64,000 bases of DNA from Bacillota bacterium (GTDB lineage Bacteria; Bacillota; Clostridia; Acetivibrionales; DTU013), in the NCBI GenBank assembly GCA_023412915.1, contig JAEZRE010000015.1:62001-126000 (forward strand), in the 5' to 3' direction. Both the position numbers and the translations under genes were made by a program. Within the stretch, counting starts at the first letter, position 1. Every line of letters starts with the position of its first letter. This document shows positions 34,418-42,727 of this stretch, in pieces. The notes under the pieces are model-generated. The model had not been told where the DNA came from, ran no database searches, and saw nothing but the letters and a program-made list of their open reading frames with translations.

Positions 34418-36331
34418 TTATTTCAGGCCAAGTCCCTTCCTTTTCGAAATTATATGAGCTTCAATGGCGTCGGCGACTTCTTTCGGATCATCGCCAAGAG
34501 CCACCTTACCTCCGGTAAGGCCTTCCACATCTTCGGTCAGCAGCTTTACAAGCTGCGGCGCGCCCGTGATGAAAGGCGTGGGGGACAAATGGGTATATGC
34601 GCCGTAAGCGACGGCAAACACACCGTCGATTGTGGCCTTCTGTTCCATCCATTCTGGCGCCGTTACCGCTATCGGGAGATCCGGAATATCAACCTTGAGG
34701 TGTTCTGCCAGCGCTGTAACGAGCATCGATATCCTGCCGGTATCCGTACAGGTCCCGAAGCTCAGCACCGGAGGGATATTAAGCAACCCGCAGACCTCCC
34801 TCAGGCCTTTGCCCGCCAGTTCCTTCGCTTCAGGACTGCAGAGGCCCGCTACCTCGAGCGCATGGTTTCCGCACCCTCCACTGACGACAAGTATGTCCCT
34901 GCCGATAAGTTCTTTGGTCAGGTTGATCGTATTCCAGTCCTGGGGTCCATTGCGCAGGGTCGAACAATTTGCCAGCGCAACGACGCCTTTTATCTTGCCT
35001 GACGCTATCACGTCGACAAGTGGATCGAGCTTGTTGCCGATCGCCTGTAAAACTGCTTCTGTTGAAAACCCCGCGATCGCTTTTTGGATCTTTTGCGGTA
35101 CCTTTGGAGTGATCCTGCCATTTCTTTTTTTGAAATTCTCAATACCGAGTTCTATAAGCCTGTCAGCCATAGCATCCACTTCGCCTGGATTATAGGGCAT
35201 TTTCTGCTCGAGGCCGGGAACTCCGATTATGGTGCTTACACTTACAAGCGTTATCTGATATTTTTCAGCATAGCAGTCTATAGCAGGCGGCGAGCAGTTT
35301 TCCTCCATAGCTAAGACGTCGACCGTGCCGGTAGCCAGCAAAGGTTCAATCGTAAGCCAGTTGCCCATCAGCCCGACAAATACTTCGTCCATTTCGAACC
35401 TCTGAAGCAGTTCCTGACCGGTCTCGATGGAGCCAACCACCCTCAGGCCCTTCGCTCCGGCGTCCCTGGCTCTTTTCTGCACCTCCGGCGTCCTGGCCTT
35501 GAGCAGCGTAGCCACGCCCGCCCAGGGTTGATGTCCGTTGAATACTACGTTTACATACTCCGGGTCCATGATCCCGAGGTCTGTGTTGACCTCGTGCGGT
35601 TTCGGTGTCCCAAACAGTATGTCCTGCACCATTTCAAGGCCGATCTGAGCCGTATATATGGTCGAAAGGCCCAGTCTCAGAGCCTTTTTTGCAAGCGAAA
35701 CGTAATCTCCGTCCACATTTGTCAGGCAGCTTGCAACGCAATTCTGTTCTTCATGGATGACCCCGGCAGGGTAAATGTTGAGACGTTTCCATACTTCTTT
35801 GCGCTTGGTGGGCGCAAAGGCTTCCACCATTACACTCGGAGAATCGGGGCCTTTGGCCATCTCACTGTTAAGCAGGTCTGAAAGCTCTACAGCCAGTTTA
35901 TTTTTATCTTGATCGGTATTTATTCCGACCATACCGCACATCCATTTCAACTTGCCTTCGTCGGCTATTCCGAAAGGGGTTTTGCCCATCGCGGTATCCC
36001 TCAGCGTCCGGTAGGCTTCATACGCATGGTGGCTGTATGTGCCCGCCCCCATGATATTATGGAGGAGCAGCTCCCTCATTGCCATTGCGTCCGGGCCGAT
36101 CCCGCAGACTCCTTTTTCCTGTCCGCCCTTTTCGTTTATCCTGCAAGGCCCCTGCGAGCAAAGCTTGCAGCTCAGTCCTTCCAGGCAATATTTGCACCTT
36201 ATTTTCTCCTGGAGCGTCCAACGGTCGAACACATTGGTCATACCGTCTTCCCTTATCCGCTTGAGCATCTCCTCCACCGAATCGTGGTAGCTCACGCGGC
36301 CTTCCGTCTTTTCCAGTATCGTCTCACCCAT
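34418..36331 (-). CDS. cooS: Anaerobic carbon monoxide dehydrogenase, catalytic subunit
   Basis: Ni-Fe enzyme that oxidises CO to CO2 with electrons passed to ferredoxin; homodimeric, 637 residues. The N-terminal cysteine set CKYCLEGLSCKLCSQGPC supplies the D and B clusters. C-cluster ligand regions follow, including EENCSPPAIDC, ALANCSTLRNG, VSGGCGNHALE and LSFGTCTDTGR. No acetyl-CoA synthase subunits lie near, so this is a monofunctional CODH. A ferredoxin gene 199 bp upstream on the same strand is the likely electron partner, with a hairpin repeat between them. A nickel-insertion gene (cooC) is not seen in the window. GGAGG precedes ATG 36331. Confidence 0.95.
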   Translation of the reverse strand: MGETILEKTEGRVSYHDSVEEMLKRIREDGMTNVFDRWTLQEKIRCKYCLEGLSCKLCSQGPCRINEKGGQEKGVCGIGPDAMAMRELLLHNIMGAGTYSHHAYEAYRTLRDTAMGKTPFGIADEGKLKWMCGMVGINTDQDKNKLAVELSDLLNSEMAKGPDSPSVMVEAFAPTKRKEVWKRLNIYPAGVIHEEQNCVASCLTNVDGDYVSLAKKALRLGLSTIYTAQIGLEMVQDILFGTPKPHEVNTDLGIMDPEYVNVVFNGHQPWAGVATLLKARTPEVQKRARDAGAKGLRVVGSIETGQELLQRFEMDEVFVGLMGNWLTIEPLLATGTVDVLAMEENCSPPAIDCYAEKYQITLVSVSTIIGVPGLEQKMPYNPGEVDAMADRLIELGIENFKKRNGRITPKVPQKIQKAIAGFSTEAVLQAIGNKLDPLVDVIASGKIKGVVALANCSTLRNGPQDWNTINLTKELIGRDILVVSGGCGNHALEVAGLCSPEAKELAGKGLREVCGLLNIPPVLSFGTCTDTGRISMLVTALAEHLKVDIPDLPIAVTAPEWMEQKATIDGVFAVAYGAYTHLSPTPFITGAPQLVKLLTEDVEGLTGGKVALGDDPKEVADAIEAHIISKRKGLGLK

Positions 36332-36439
36332 ATAAATTCCTCCAAAGCAATTTTATATGATGAGTTTCTGCTGAAATCCACAGAATATGTATTTGCATGT
36401 AGGACGGGGCAGGTTCCGCACGCGGGGAAAAGGTTGAAT

Positions 36440-36506
36440 GAAACGCAGGGACGGTTGTTTTGTTTCGTTTGCGAAAAACGAAGCAAAACAGCCGTCCCTG
36501 TGTTTC
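36440..36506. repeat. Hairpin repeat, AGGGACGGTT family, copy 2
   Basis: 31-bp arms with three mismatches, all of which would form G-U pairs in one RNA strand, and a GCGAA loop. The core arm AGGGACGGTTGTTTTGTTTC differs from copy 1 (14138-14193) at one base. It lies between the ferredoxin gene and cooS. Confidence 0.8.
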
Positions 36507-36530
36507 GCGTGCGTTTCGCTGCGTTTCACC

Positions 36531-36713
36531 CTATGCCTCGCGGATCGCTCCCATCGGGCAAAACATAATGCATTTCCTGCATTTCAGGCACTTGGCCTGG
36601 TCTATCTCAGGCAGGCCGTAGCCGTTTTGTTTTATTGCTGCTGCCGGGCATACCCTTATAGCGGGGCACGAATGATTCTGCGGGCATCTTCTTTTATCAA
36701 CTGTAATGCTCAT
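36531..36713 (-). CDS. Small ferredoxin, [4Fe-4S] type
   Basis: 60-residue electron carrier. The second cluster motif is canonical (C42-x2-C45-x2-C48-x3-C52-P). The first is irregular, with cysteines at 10, 16 and 22 and CP at 22, so the first cluster site may be modified. It probably serves the CO dehydrogenase encoded downstream. A CsoR-type palindrome lies exactly between the -35 and -10 of its promoter, so its expression is likely tied to the metal/persulfide-type regulator encoded at 42314. Short tandem repeats start right after its stop. Confidence 0.85.
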   Translation of the reverse strand: MSITVDKRRCPQNHSCPAIRVCPAAAIKQNGYGLPEIDQAKCLKCRKCIMFCPMGAIREA

Positions 36714-36751
36714 TGTAGTAAGCTTCCTCTCAATTAGTTTGGTTTATTCAC

Positions 36752-36780
36752 ATTATATACCCCGTGGGGGTATGTTGTAA
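36752..36780 (-). promoter_or_regulatory. Ferredoxin promoter with CsoR-type operator
   Basis: Minus-strand -35 TTACAA (36775-36780) and -10 TATAAT (36752-36757), 17-bp spacer. The spacer contains the perfect 7-3-7 palindrome ATACCCC-GTG-GGGGTAT (36757-36773). Confidence 0.8.
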
Positions 36781-36800
36781 ATACCAATTAATTTCAATAT

Positions 36801-37685
36801 TTACTTATGAGTCATAAAATCTATAAAATCGCAAACAAAATCATCGGGCTTTTTATCGGTAAATATGAAATTGAACTCTCTCATGATCCTTACATTCCTG
36901 ATTGGTATCGTCACAAGCGTCCCCGCGTTCAATTCGCGCATGACCGCAGCTTTTGATATCACCGTGCAGCCGAGTCCCGCTTCCACCAGGGATTTTATAG
37001 CCCCGATACTTCCTATCTCCATATAAACTTTCATTTGTGATATGTCATAGCCCATTTCCGCAAGTCTGTTTTCGAATACAACACGGGTGCCGGAGCCTCT
37101 CTCCCGCAGTATAAGCCTGCCTCCGCGGACAATATCCTCCAGCTCCGCACAGCCGCCCGCAGCCAGGCTGTCCTGCGGCGAAGCGACAAGCACAAGCTCG
37201 TCGTCCTGCATTTTTACATAAGAAAACCGTTCCTTGTCAAATGGCCCCTCGATTATACCCAGATCAAACTCTCCATGAAGAAGCCTTTTTATAATCTCAT
37301 CCGAATTATGGACCTGCATTATGATATCCGTATTGCCGTGCAACCGCCTGTATTCTCCAAGCAGGCGCGGAAGGACAAATTCTCCTATGGTCAAAGTCGC
37401 GCCGACATTGTATCTTTTTATCACAGAGGATTTGTTTTTGAGCGCTCTTCCGATAAGCAGGGAATTCGCCTCAAGCTCTTTGGCATAGTTCAGCAGCAGT
37501 TCGCCCTCCGGTGTGAGAAAAAGCTGCCTTCCCTTCCTGTTAATCAGTACGACTCCATAATAATCTTCCAGCAGCTTTATATGCTGGGTTACGGCCGGCT
37601 GTGTCAGATTGAGGAGCTCAGCCGCTCTCGTATAGCTTTTCAGCTTTGCGACGTTTATAAAGGTTACAAGCTTTGTATCGATCAT
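36801..37685 (-). CDS. LysR-family transcriptional regulator
   Basis: 294 residues with an N-terminal winged helix (SYTRAAELLNLTQPAVTQHI, about 17-36) and a LysR substrate domain. ATG 37685 has AGGGGTAAG upstream. It diverges from the YeiH exporter gene across a 121-bp AT-rich gap, an arrangement in which the LysR protein normally controls its neighbour; CysL/YeiE-like regulators pair with YeiH this way. The ligand is unknown. Confidence 0.9.
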   Translation of the reverse strand: MIDTKLVTFINVAKLKSYTRAAELLNLTQPAVTQHIKLLEDYYGVVLINRKGRQLFLTPEGELLLNYAKELEANSLLIGRALKNKSSVIKRYNVGATLTIGEFVLPRLLGEYRRLHGNTDIIMQVHNSDEIIKRLLHGEFDLGIIEGPFDKERFSYVKMQDDELVLVASPQDSLAAGGCAELEDIVRGGRLILRERGSGTRVVFENRLAEMGYDISQMKVYMEIGSIGAIKSLVEAGLGCTVISKAAVMRELNAGTLVTIPIRNVRIMREFNFIFTDKKPDDFVCDFIDFMTHK

Positions 37686-37806
37686 CTTACCCCTCGTTGG
37701 CAATTATAAAAATATTTTATCAATAAATAAGATTTCATAATTTGTATTTATAGATACATCATACTAGAATTATATGACGATGACAAAAAAGAATGGAGTA
37801 GATCCT

Positions 37807-38814
37807 ATGAACTGGCTGAAGAAAAATTATGTAGGAATGCTGCTGTCGCTTGCAGTCGCGCTTGTCGCCTCATGGCTTGGCAGCTTTCTGCCGATCGTTG
37901 GAGGACCGGTATTCGGCATCGTGATCGGCATAATAATCAACAATGTATTTGGGAAACCGGCAGGAACGGAGCCGGGTTTAAAGTTTACGTCCAAAAAAAT
38001 ACTGCAATGGGCAATAATACTGCTCGGCACGGGCTTGAGCCTGACTCAGGTCTGGAAAACAGGAGTCGAGTCGCTTTCGGTGATGGCGTTCACTTTATCG
38101 GCGGCATTTATAACAGCTTATAGCTTCGGGCGCGCAATGGGCATACCGTTCAAGCTTACGAGCCTTATCGGCGTGGGGACGGCGATTTGCGGAGGCTCGG
38201 CCATAGCCGCCGTTTCACCTATAATCGAGGCCGACGATTCTGAAGTAGCCTACTCCATTTCCACGATTTTCTTTTTCAACATACTGGCCGTTTTGATTTT
38301 TCCGCCGCTGGGGCACCTGTTCGGATTCTCCGACAAAGCCTTCGGACTGCTGGCCGGAACGGCGGTAAACGACACGTCGTCTGTCGTTGCTGCGGGCTAT
38401 GCGTTCAGCGATATTGCCGGAAGCTACGCCACAATTGTCAAGCTGACGCGGACCACAATGATAATTCCCATATCGCTCATCTACGCCGTGATTACCGTAG
38501 TAGGCAAGAAGCGCAAGGCAACAGACGGCGCCACCGTCAATTACAGGTTCGGTAAAATATTTCCCTGGTTTATAGCCGGGTTTATTGCGGCTTCTCTGCT
38601 TAATACGCTGGGTATATTCAACGCTTCTGCCGTCGCCTTCCTTTCAGGGGCAGGCAAATTCCTTATAATCATGGCGCTGTCCGCCGTGGGCTTAAGCGCC
38701 GATTTCAGGGCTATGATGAAAACTGGGCTCAAGCCGCTATTCCTTGGGCTCATAGTATGGTTTTGCGTGACTGTGGTAAGTGTCGCAGTACAGTTTGTAA
38801 CAGGGCAGATATGA
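37807..38814 (+). CDS. YeiH-family putative sulfate/sulfite exporter
   Basis: Membrane protein of 335 residues with about ten helices, UPF0324/YeiH type. Family segments are PIVGGPVFGIVIGI, IILLGTGLSLTQV, GVGTAICGGSAIAA and GTAVNDTSSVVAAGYAF. Proposed to export small sulfur oxyanions or sulfonates; direct proof in most species is lacking. The start at 37807 is chosen for GGAG 9-10 bases upstream, and because the N terminus then fits the family; an upstream in-frame ATG at 37774 has no site. It is divergent from the LysR gene. Confidence 0.87.
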   Translation: MNWLKKNYVGMLLSLAVALVASWLGSFLPIVGGPVFGIVIGIIINNVFGKPAGTEPGLKFTSKKILQWAIILLGTGLSLTQVWKTGVESLSVMAFTLSAAFITAYSFGRAMGIPFKLTSLIGVGTAICGGSAIAAVSPIIEADDSEVAYSISTIFFFNILAVLIFPPLGHLFGFSDKAFGLLAGTAVNDTSSVVAAGYAFSDIAGSYATIVKLTRTTMIIPISLIYAVITVVGKKRKATDGATVNYRFGKIFPWFIAGFIAASLLNTLGIFNASAVAFLSGAGKFLIIMALSAVGLSADFRAMMKTGLKPLFLGLIVWFCVTVVSVAVQFVTGQI

Positions 38815-38860
38815 AAGCCGCACACAACCGGTATGGTAGCGCTCAAGCCGCGCACACCGC

Positions 38861-38902
38861 AAAAAAGCAGACGGCCCGCAATAAAAGGCTATCTGCTTTT
38901 TT
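38861..38902. terminator. Bidirectional terminator between yeiH and mrp-type genes
   Basis: Stem AAAAAAGCAGA/TCTGCTTTTTT extended by GGCC/GGC pairs inside; T-rich on both strands. Confidence 0.8.
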
Positions 38903-38925
38903 ATATCAATATTGCATGCAGCCCC

Positions 38926-38970
38926 GTTAACGCTCCATATGTTAACGTCCCGCATGTTAACGTTCCTTGG
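38926..38970. repeat. Three 15-bp tandem repeats after the Mrp stop
   Basis: GTTAACGCTCCATAT, GTTAACGTCCCGCAT, GTTAACGTTCCTTGG in succession. Each starts with the palindrome GTTAAC. The array ends 8 bp from the stop codon at 38979. Confidence 0.8.
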
Positions 38971-38978
38971 TTTACTGC

Positions 38979-40268
38979 TTAGCTGTGGCCGCAGCTGCAA
39001 CCATGCTCTCCATGACCGTGCTCATGACCGTGCTCATGGTCGTGGCCATGTTCGTGGCCGGAGCAGCCCGCGTTTGTCGATACCAGCTCGCCTTTGATAA
39101 ACGCTTCGACCGCTTCGTCGATACTTCCGCTGATTCCCGATATTATTTCTATACCGTTATCCGCGAGGTTCTGTCGCGCTCCTTCTCCCATACCTCCGGC
39201 TATGACCAGCTCCACGCCCTGGGAGGCCAGGAAGCCCGGAAGCAGGCCATGTTGATTACCTTCGGTACTGATAACGCTCTTGTTCTTAACTTTTGAAGCT
39301 TCGACTTCGGCGATTGTGAAGGTCTCACATTTGCCGAAATGTGCGGATACGGAGCTTCCTTCCGTTGCTATCGCAATTTTCACGACATTACCCTCCTGTT
39401 CCCTTTTAGAAAATTTTCGCTCGATGTAGTTCGCCGCTTCATCCAAATATCCGACGCTCACCTTCTCGATCTCACCCTTGTCGCACAGCCCTGCTACGGC
39501 CGGGTCTATGGGCATTTTAGCCAAAACCTTCAAGCCCATTTTATCAGCTATCTCGTCTATTTTGCTTTCGCCGAAAAGCTTTATCTCTTTTCCGCAATCC
39601 GGGCACTTTAGGTAGCTCATATTTTCAACAATACCCAATACAGGTATATTCATAGCCCTGGCCATATTGTATGCCTTGGTCACTATCAACGATACGAGAT
39701 CCTGAGGCGACGTCACGATTATGATACCATCCAGAGGTATGGACTGAAAGACTGTCAATGGAACATCACCCGTACCGGGAGGCATGTCCAGGAAAAGATA
39801 GTCTGCCTCACCCCAGATAACATCTGTCCAGAACTGCTTTACCGTACCCGCTATTATCGGACCTCTCCAGATAACAGGTGCGTCATCCTCCTCAAGCAGC
39901 AGATTCACCGACATTATACTTATGCCGTTGTGAGTCTTCTGAGGAAGGATCCCGTATTCATTTCCCCGGGCCTTTTCCCTTATTCCAAAGGCCTTTGGAA
40001 TGGAGGGTCCGGTAATATCCGCATCCAGAATACCGACCTCGTATCCTTTCCTGCGCATCATTACAGACAACATCGAGGTAACGAGCGATTTGCCTACACC
40101 GCCCTTACCGCTTACAATTCCGATAACCCTTTTGATTGAATTCAGTTCATGTGTATTCTCGAGAAAGTTGTTCTTTTGCTCTCCCCCGCAGCCACCGCTA
40201 TTGCAGCCACCGCTGCCGCACGAGCCTGCGCAATCCACGCTTTCACAACTGCAGCCGTTCTCACTCAT
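38979..40268 (-). CDS. Mrp/NBP35 ATPase fused to NifX-like domain, with His-rich tail
   Basis: P-loop ATPase of the iron-sulfur cluster carrier type, 429 residues in three parts. A Cys/Gly-rich N terminus (CSCESVDCAGSCGSGGC) leads. The Mrp ATPase follows, with deviant Walker A SGKGGVGKS near residue 55 and the cluster-binding CPDC near 220. A C-terminal dinitrogenase-cofactor (NifX/NifB-like) domain (about 298-400) precedes a tail of alternating His, Gly and Glu ending CSCGHS. The tail looks like a metal store or chaperone segment. The start at 40268 has GAGGTG 7 bases upstream. It overlaps the DUF134 gene by 8 bp. Likely role: loading Fe-S or other metal centres, perhaps for cooS nearby. Confidence 0.9.
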   Translation of the reverse strand: MSENGCSCESVDCAGSCGSGGCNSGGCGGEQKNNFLENTHELNSIKRVIGIVSGKGGVGKSLVTSMLSVMMRRKGYEVGILDADITGPSIPKAFGIREKARGNEYGILPQKTHNGISIMSVNLLLEEDDAPVIWRGPIIAGTVKQFWTDVIWGEADYLFLDMPPGTGDVPLTVFQSIPLDGIIIVTSPQDLVSLIVTKAYNMARAMNIPVLGIVENMSYLKCPDCGKEIKLFGESKIDEIADKMGLKVLAKMPIDPAVAGLCDKGEIEKVSVGYLDEAANYIERKFSKREQEGNVVKIAIATEGSSVSAHFGKCETFTIAEVEASKVKNKSVISTEGNQHGLLPGFLASQGVELVIAGGMGEGARQNLADNGIEIISGISGSIDEAVEAFIKGELVSTNAGCSGHEHGHDHEHGHEHGHGEHGCSCGHS

Positions 40269-40653
40269 TTTCATTCACCTCTGTTTTATTATGTATGCAC
40301 TCTTCACATTTTTCGCAGTCCGTTCGCCTGCAACTGCCCTGTATTCTCTTGCAGCACGGCTTTTCCGCCGTCAGCAGGTAACTTCCCCCGTCTATCCGGA
40401 GTATCTTTCCGTGAACGATGGCGTCCGCAACCTTTTTTCTGGCAGAGTTGACTATCCTCTGAAAGGTACCTCTCGATACATTCATGCTGGCAGCCGCCAG
40501 ATCCTGCTCCAGGCTAAGATAATCGGCAAGGCGGATCGACTCGACTTCCTCGACATTCAGAATGACTTCCTCCGTATTCCGAAGCTGAGGATGAAAACAT
40601 TGATTATCCGGTACAAACCCAACTCTTCTGCATTTCCTCGGTCTTGTCACCAC
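40261..40653 (-). CDS. DUF134 putative DNA-binding protein
   Basis: 130 residues of the DUF134/UPF0251 family, which has a sigma-70 region-4-like helix-turn-helix. The start MVTRPRKCRRVGF is typical, and the helix-turn-helix covers ADYLSLEQDLAAASMNVSRG. The C terminus is cysteine-rich (CCKRIQGSCRRTDCEKCEEC) and may bind metal or a cluster. Members usually lie beside Mrp and NifX-like genes, as here (8-bp overlap). A regulatory role for metal-cluster assembly genes is inferred. Confidence 0.85.
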   Translation of the reverse strand: MVTRPRKCRRVGFVPDNQCFHPQLRNTEEVILNVEEVESIRLADYLSLEQDLAAASMNVSRGTFQRIVNSARKKVADAIVHGKILRIDGGSYLLTAEKPCCKRIQGSCRRTDCEKCEECIHNKTEVNENE

Positions 40654-40775
40654 ATCACCTCATACCGTGTAGTGTGTGTGTTATCTAGTAAAATTATTGT
40701 GTGCATATGCACATTATAAATATTCGTATATTTTTTGTCAATAGAATAAAGTTATAGTATTAGCTGCAAAAGCAG

Positions 40776-40821
40776 TGGACAGCTGCAGTTCCTACTGTTA
40801 TAATATACCCTACAGGGGTAT
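40776..40821 (+). promoter_or_regulatory. ccdA-tlpA promoter with CsoR-type operator
   Basis: -35 TGGACA (40776-40781) and -10 TATAAT (40799-40804), 17-bp spacer. The 17-bp operator ATACCCT-ACA-GGGGTAT (40805-40821) abuts the -10 and covers the start point. Confidence 0.8.
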
Positions 40822-40856
40822 ATTATATAATAAACCACCAGAAAGCAGGTGATGTA

Positions 40857-41573
40857 TTGGCTTCCTATATATTAACCTTTACTGAAGGCATTTTGACTTT
40901 TATTTCACCGTGCATTCTGCCAATGCTGCCGATCTACTTCCTATACCTCGCAGGTACGGCCGTATCGCCGGCTTTGGGCCAATCCGGCCCGGCGGGCTCA
41001 ACTGGTTTTTCAGGCAGCTCGTCCGCCGGTAAAAACAGGGTACTGATAAACGCGATAGGCTTTGTAGCGGGATTTACAGTTGTGTTTGTGGTACTTGGCG
41101 CGGCTGCGACAGCACTGGGACATTTTCTTGACAGCAACCGGCTGCTTGTCCAAAGGATAAGTGGTCTGATAATGGTAATTTTCGGGCTGAATTTCACGGG
41201 CTTGTTAAAATTGGGCTTCCTGAACATGGAGAAAAGACTGAGTTACAGGACTGAAAACCTGAAATTCCTTAGTTCCATGGTTTTCGGCATGGTCTTCAGC
41301 TTCGGCTGGACGCCCTGCCTCGGCGCGTTTTTAGGCTCCGCGCTGCTGCTTGCCGGCAATTCGGAAACGATGTTGGAGGGCATAATGCTGCTGTTGGTCT
41401 ATTCGGTGGGGCTCGGCATACCGTTCATCATTTCTTCGATGATACTGGAGCAGTTGAAAGGAGCCTTCGTATGGCTTCAAAAACATGGCAGGATAATCGG
41501 AATAATATCAGGCATACTGCTAATTGCGGCAGGACTGCTGGTTTTCTTCGGGATTTTGAAATATTTGAACTAG
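40857..41573 (+). CDS. ccdA: CcdA-type thiol-disulfide transmembrane electron carrier
   Basis: Membrane protein of 238 residues with six helices. It carries reducing equivalents from cytosolic thioredoxin to extracytoplasmic thiol proteins. Conserved cysteines lie in FISPCILPMLP (helix 1) and GWTPCLGAFLG (helix 4). The start is TTG 40857 with AGGTGATG just upstream; a nearby ATG is out of frame. It forms an operon with the thioredoxin-like gene 21 bp downstream. An Ala/Gly/Ser-rich loop (about 42-60) between helices 1 and 2 is longer than usual. Confidence 0.92.
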   Translation: MASYILTFTEGILTFISPCILPMLPIYFLYLAGTAVSPALGQSGPAGSTGFSGSSSAGKNRVLINAIGFVAGFTVVFVVLGAAATALGHFLDSNRLLVQRISGLIMVIFGLNFTGLLKLGFLNMEKRLSYRTENLKFLSSMVFGMVFSFGWTPCLGAFLGSALLLAGNSETMLEGIMLLLVYSVGLGIPFIISSMILEQLKGAFVWLQKHGRIIGIISGILLIAAGLLVFFGILKYLN

Positions 41574-41594
41574 AAACCAGGGGAGGAACAAACG

Positions 41595-42263
41595 ATGAGA
41601 AAATCGTACAATATTATAATTTGGGTCGTTGCACTTGCTTTAGTGATAGCCGCCGCGTATACCTATTATAACAAAAACAAAACGGAGGGCGCCGACCTGC
41701 TCCCCCGGCAGAATCAGAACCAATCAGACACACCAGGCTCGTCAGGGGCTTCACAGCCGGCCACCACCCAAGATAGCGGCTCGCAGGGTGCCTCACAGAG
41801 CGGAGTAACCGGAAGCGAAGGTACACAAAGCGACAAGGTAATGGCTCCCGACTTCACTCTGAAGGACCTCGACGGCAACTCGGTCAAGCTTTCGGATTAT
41901 CGTGGAAAGATCGTAATACTCAATTTCTGGGCAGTCTGGTGCAAATACTGCAAGCTTGAAATGCCCGATCTGAATGAACTGGACAAAGAGTTGAAAAAAG
42001 GCAATGATGCCGTGATACTGGCTGTAGATGTACAGGAATCGGCAGACACGGTTGAAAATTATTTGACCTCCAACAGTATCGGTCTGAAGGCGCTTTTGGA
42101 CGAGGACGGGTCTGTAGCCCAGAGTTACGGCGTTTCGGGCTATCCTACCACGTTCGCGATAAATCCGGACGGTTCTGTTTACACATATATATCGGGACAG
42201 ACGGACAAGGAAACGCTGCAGAAGATAATAGACATGATAAAAAACGGAGAGCCGCTGAAGTAA
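41595..42263 (+). CDS. TlpA/ResA-like membrane-anchored thioredoxin
   Basis: Extracytoplasmic thiol-disulfide oxidoreductase of 222 residues. It has an N-terminal signal anchor (about 7-24), a Ser/Gln/Gly-rich linker, and a TlpA-like thioredoxin fold from about 85 with active site WCKYCKLEMP. The cis-Pro segment reads VSGYPTTFAINP. It is likely reduced by CcdA and in turn reduces cysteines or haem-protein precursors outside the membrane. AGGGGAGG precedes ATG 41595. Both genes are probably under CsoR-type control. Confidence 0.92.
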   Translation: MRKSYNIIIWVVALALVIAAAYTYYNKNKTEGADLLPRQNQNQSDTPGSSGASQPATTQDSGSQGASQSGVTGSEGTQSDKVMAPDFTLKDLDGNSVKLSDYRGKIVILNFWAVWCKYCKLEMPDLNELDKELKKGNDAVILAVDVQESADTVENYLTSNSIGLKALLDEDGSVAQSYGVSGYPTTFAINPDGSVYTYISGQTDKETLQKIIDMIKNGEPLK

Positions 42264-42278
42264 CCGAAAAGCATTCAA

Positions 42279-42315
42279 AAAACAGCAACGCCTTGAATAA
42301 ACGCGTTGCTGTTTT
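42279..42315. terminator. Bidirectional terminator between tlpA-like gene and csoR
   Basis: Perfect 13-bp stem AAAACAGCAACGC/GCGTTGCTGTTTT with an 11-nt loop. It overlaps the csoR stop codon. Confidence 0.85.
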
Positions 42316-42598
42316 ATTCCATAAACCTCATGAAGCTCTGCATCGTTTTCGCGAGTTCAGCCATTGCTTTTTCCTTGTCTTCGGAAGCCGCGGCATTCTG
42401 GATACATGTCATCGAATGCCTTTCCAGTATCAGGCTGCCTGTTTTATTGACAGCCGCGCGGACTGCAGCTACCTGGGTAAGTATATCTGCGCAGTTCTTC
42501 TCTTCCTCGATCATTTTCTGTATGCCTTTGACCTGGCCCTCTATTCTCCTGAGCCTTTTGAGGATATCGTCCCTGTATTCTGTTTTTACGTCATCCAT
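42314..42598 (-). CDS. csoR: CsoR-family metal/thiol-sensing repressor
   Basis: All-helical repressor of 94 residues. The copper-ligand pattern of CsoR is kept: Cys in KNCADIL, then His and Cys in LERHSMTC (His four residues before Cys). That argues for a Cu(I)-type sensor rather than the persulfide-sensing CstR form, but the predicted target genes (ccdA-tlpA, ferredoxin) are thiol/Fe-S genes and no copper pump is in the window. ATG 42598 has GGAGG 8 bases upstream; a longer in-frame start would run through the promoter. A half-conserved operator in its own promoter implies autoregulation. Confidence 0.9.
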   Translation of the reverse strand: MDDVKTEYRDDILKRLRRIEGQVKGIQKMIEEEKNCADILTQVAAVRAAVNKTGSLILERHSMTCIQNAAASEDKEKAMAELAKTMQSFMRFME

Positions 42599-42612
42599 AC
42601 CGACTGCCTCCA

Positions 42613-42664
42613 ATACTATATAGGGGTATAGCGATATTATACAGTAGAGGCAGCTACAATTCAA
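42613..42664 (-). promoter_or_regulatory. csoR promoter with degenerate operator
   Basis: Minus-strand -35 TTGAAT (42659-42664) and -10 TATAAT (42636-42641), 17-bp spacer. The downstream operator ATACCCC-TAT-ATAGTAT (42613-42629) keeps one perfect half-site. Confidence 0.72.
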
Positions 42665-42687
42665 TTCCCGATGTAATACCCCTTCCA

Positions 42688-42727
42688 GGCTGACACCCGG
42701 CGTTTGTGGCTGACATACGGCGTCTTA
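42688..42727. repeat. Two 20-bp imperfect tandem repeats at a stop codon
   Basis: Both units begin GGCTGACA and share GGCGT at the same position (15 of 20 match). The array runs up to the stop codon of the gene at 42725. Confidence 0.65.
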
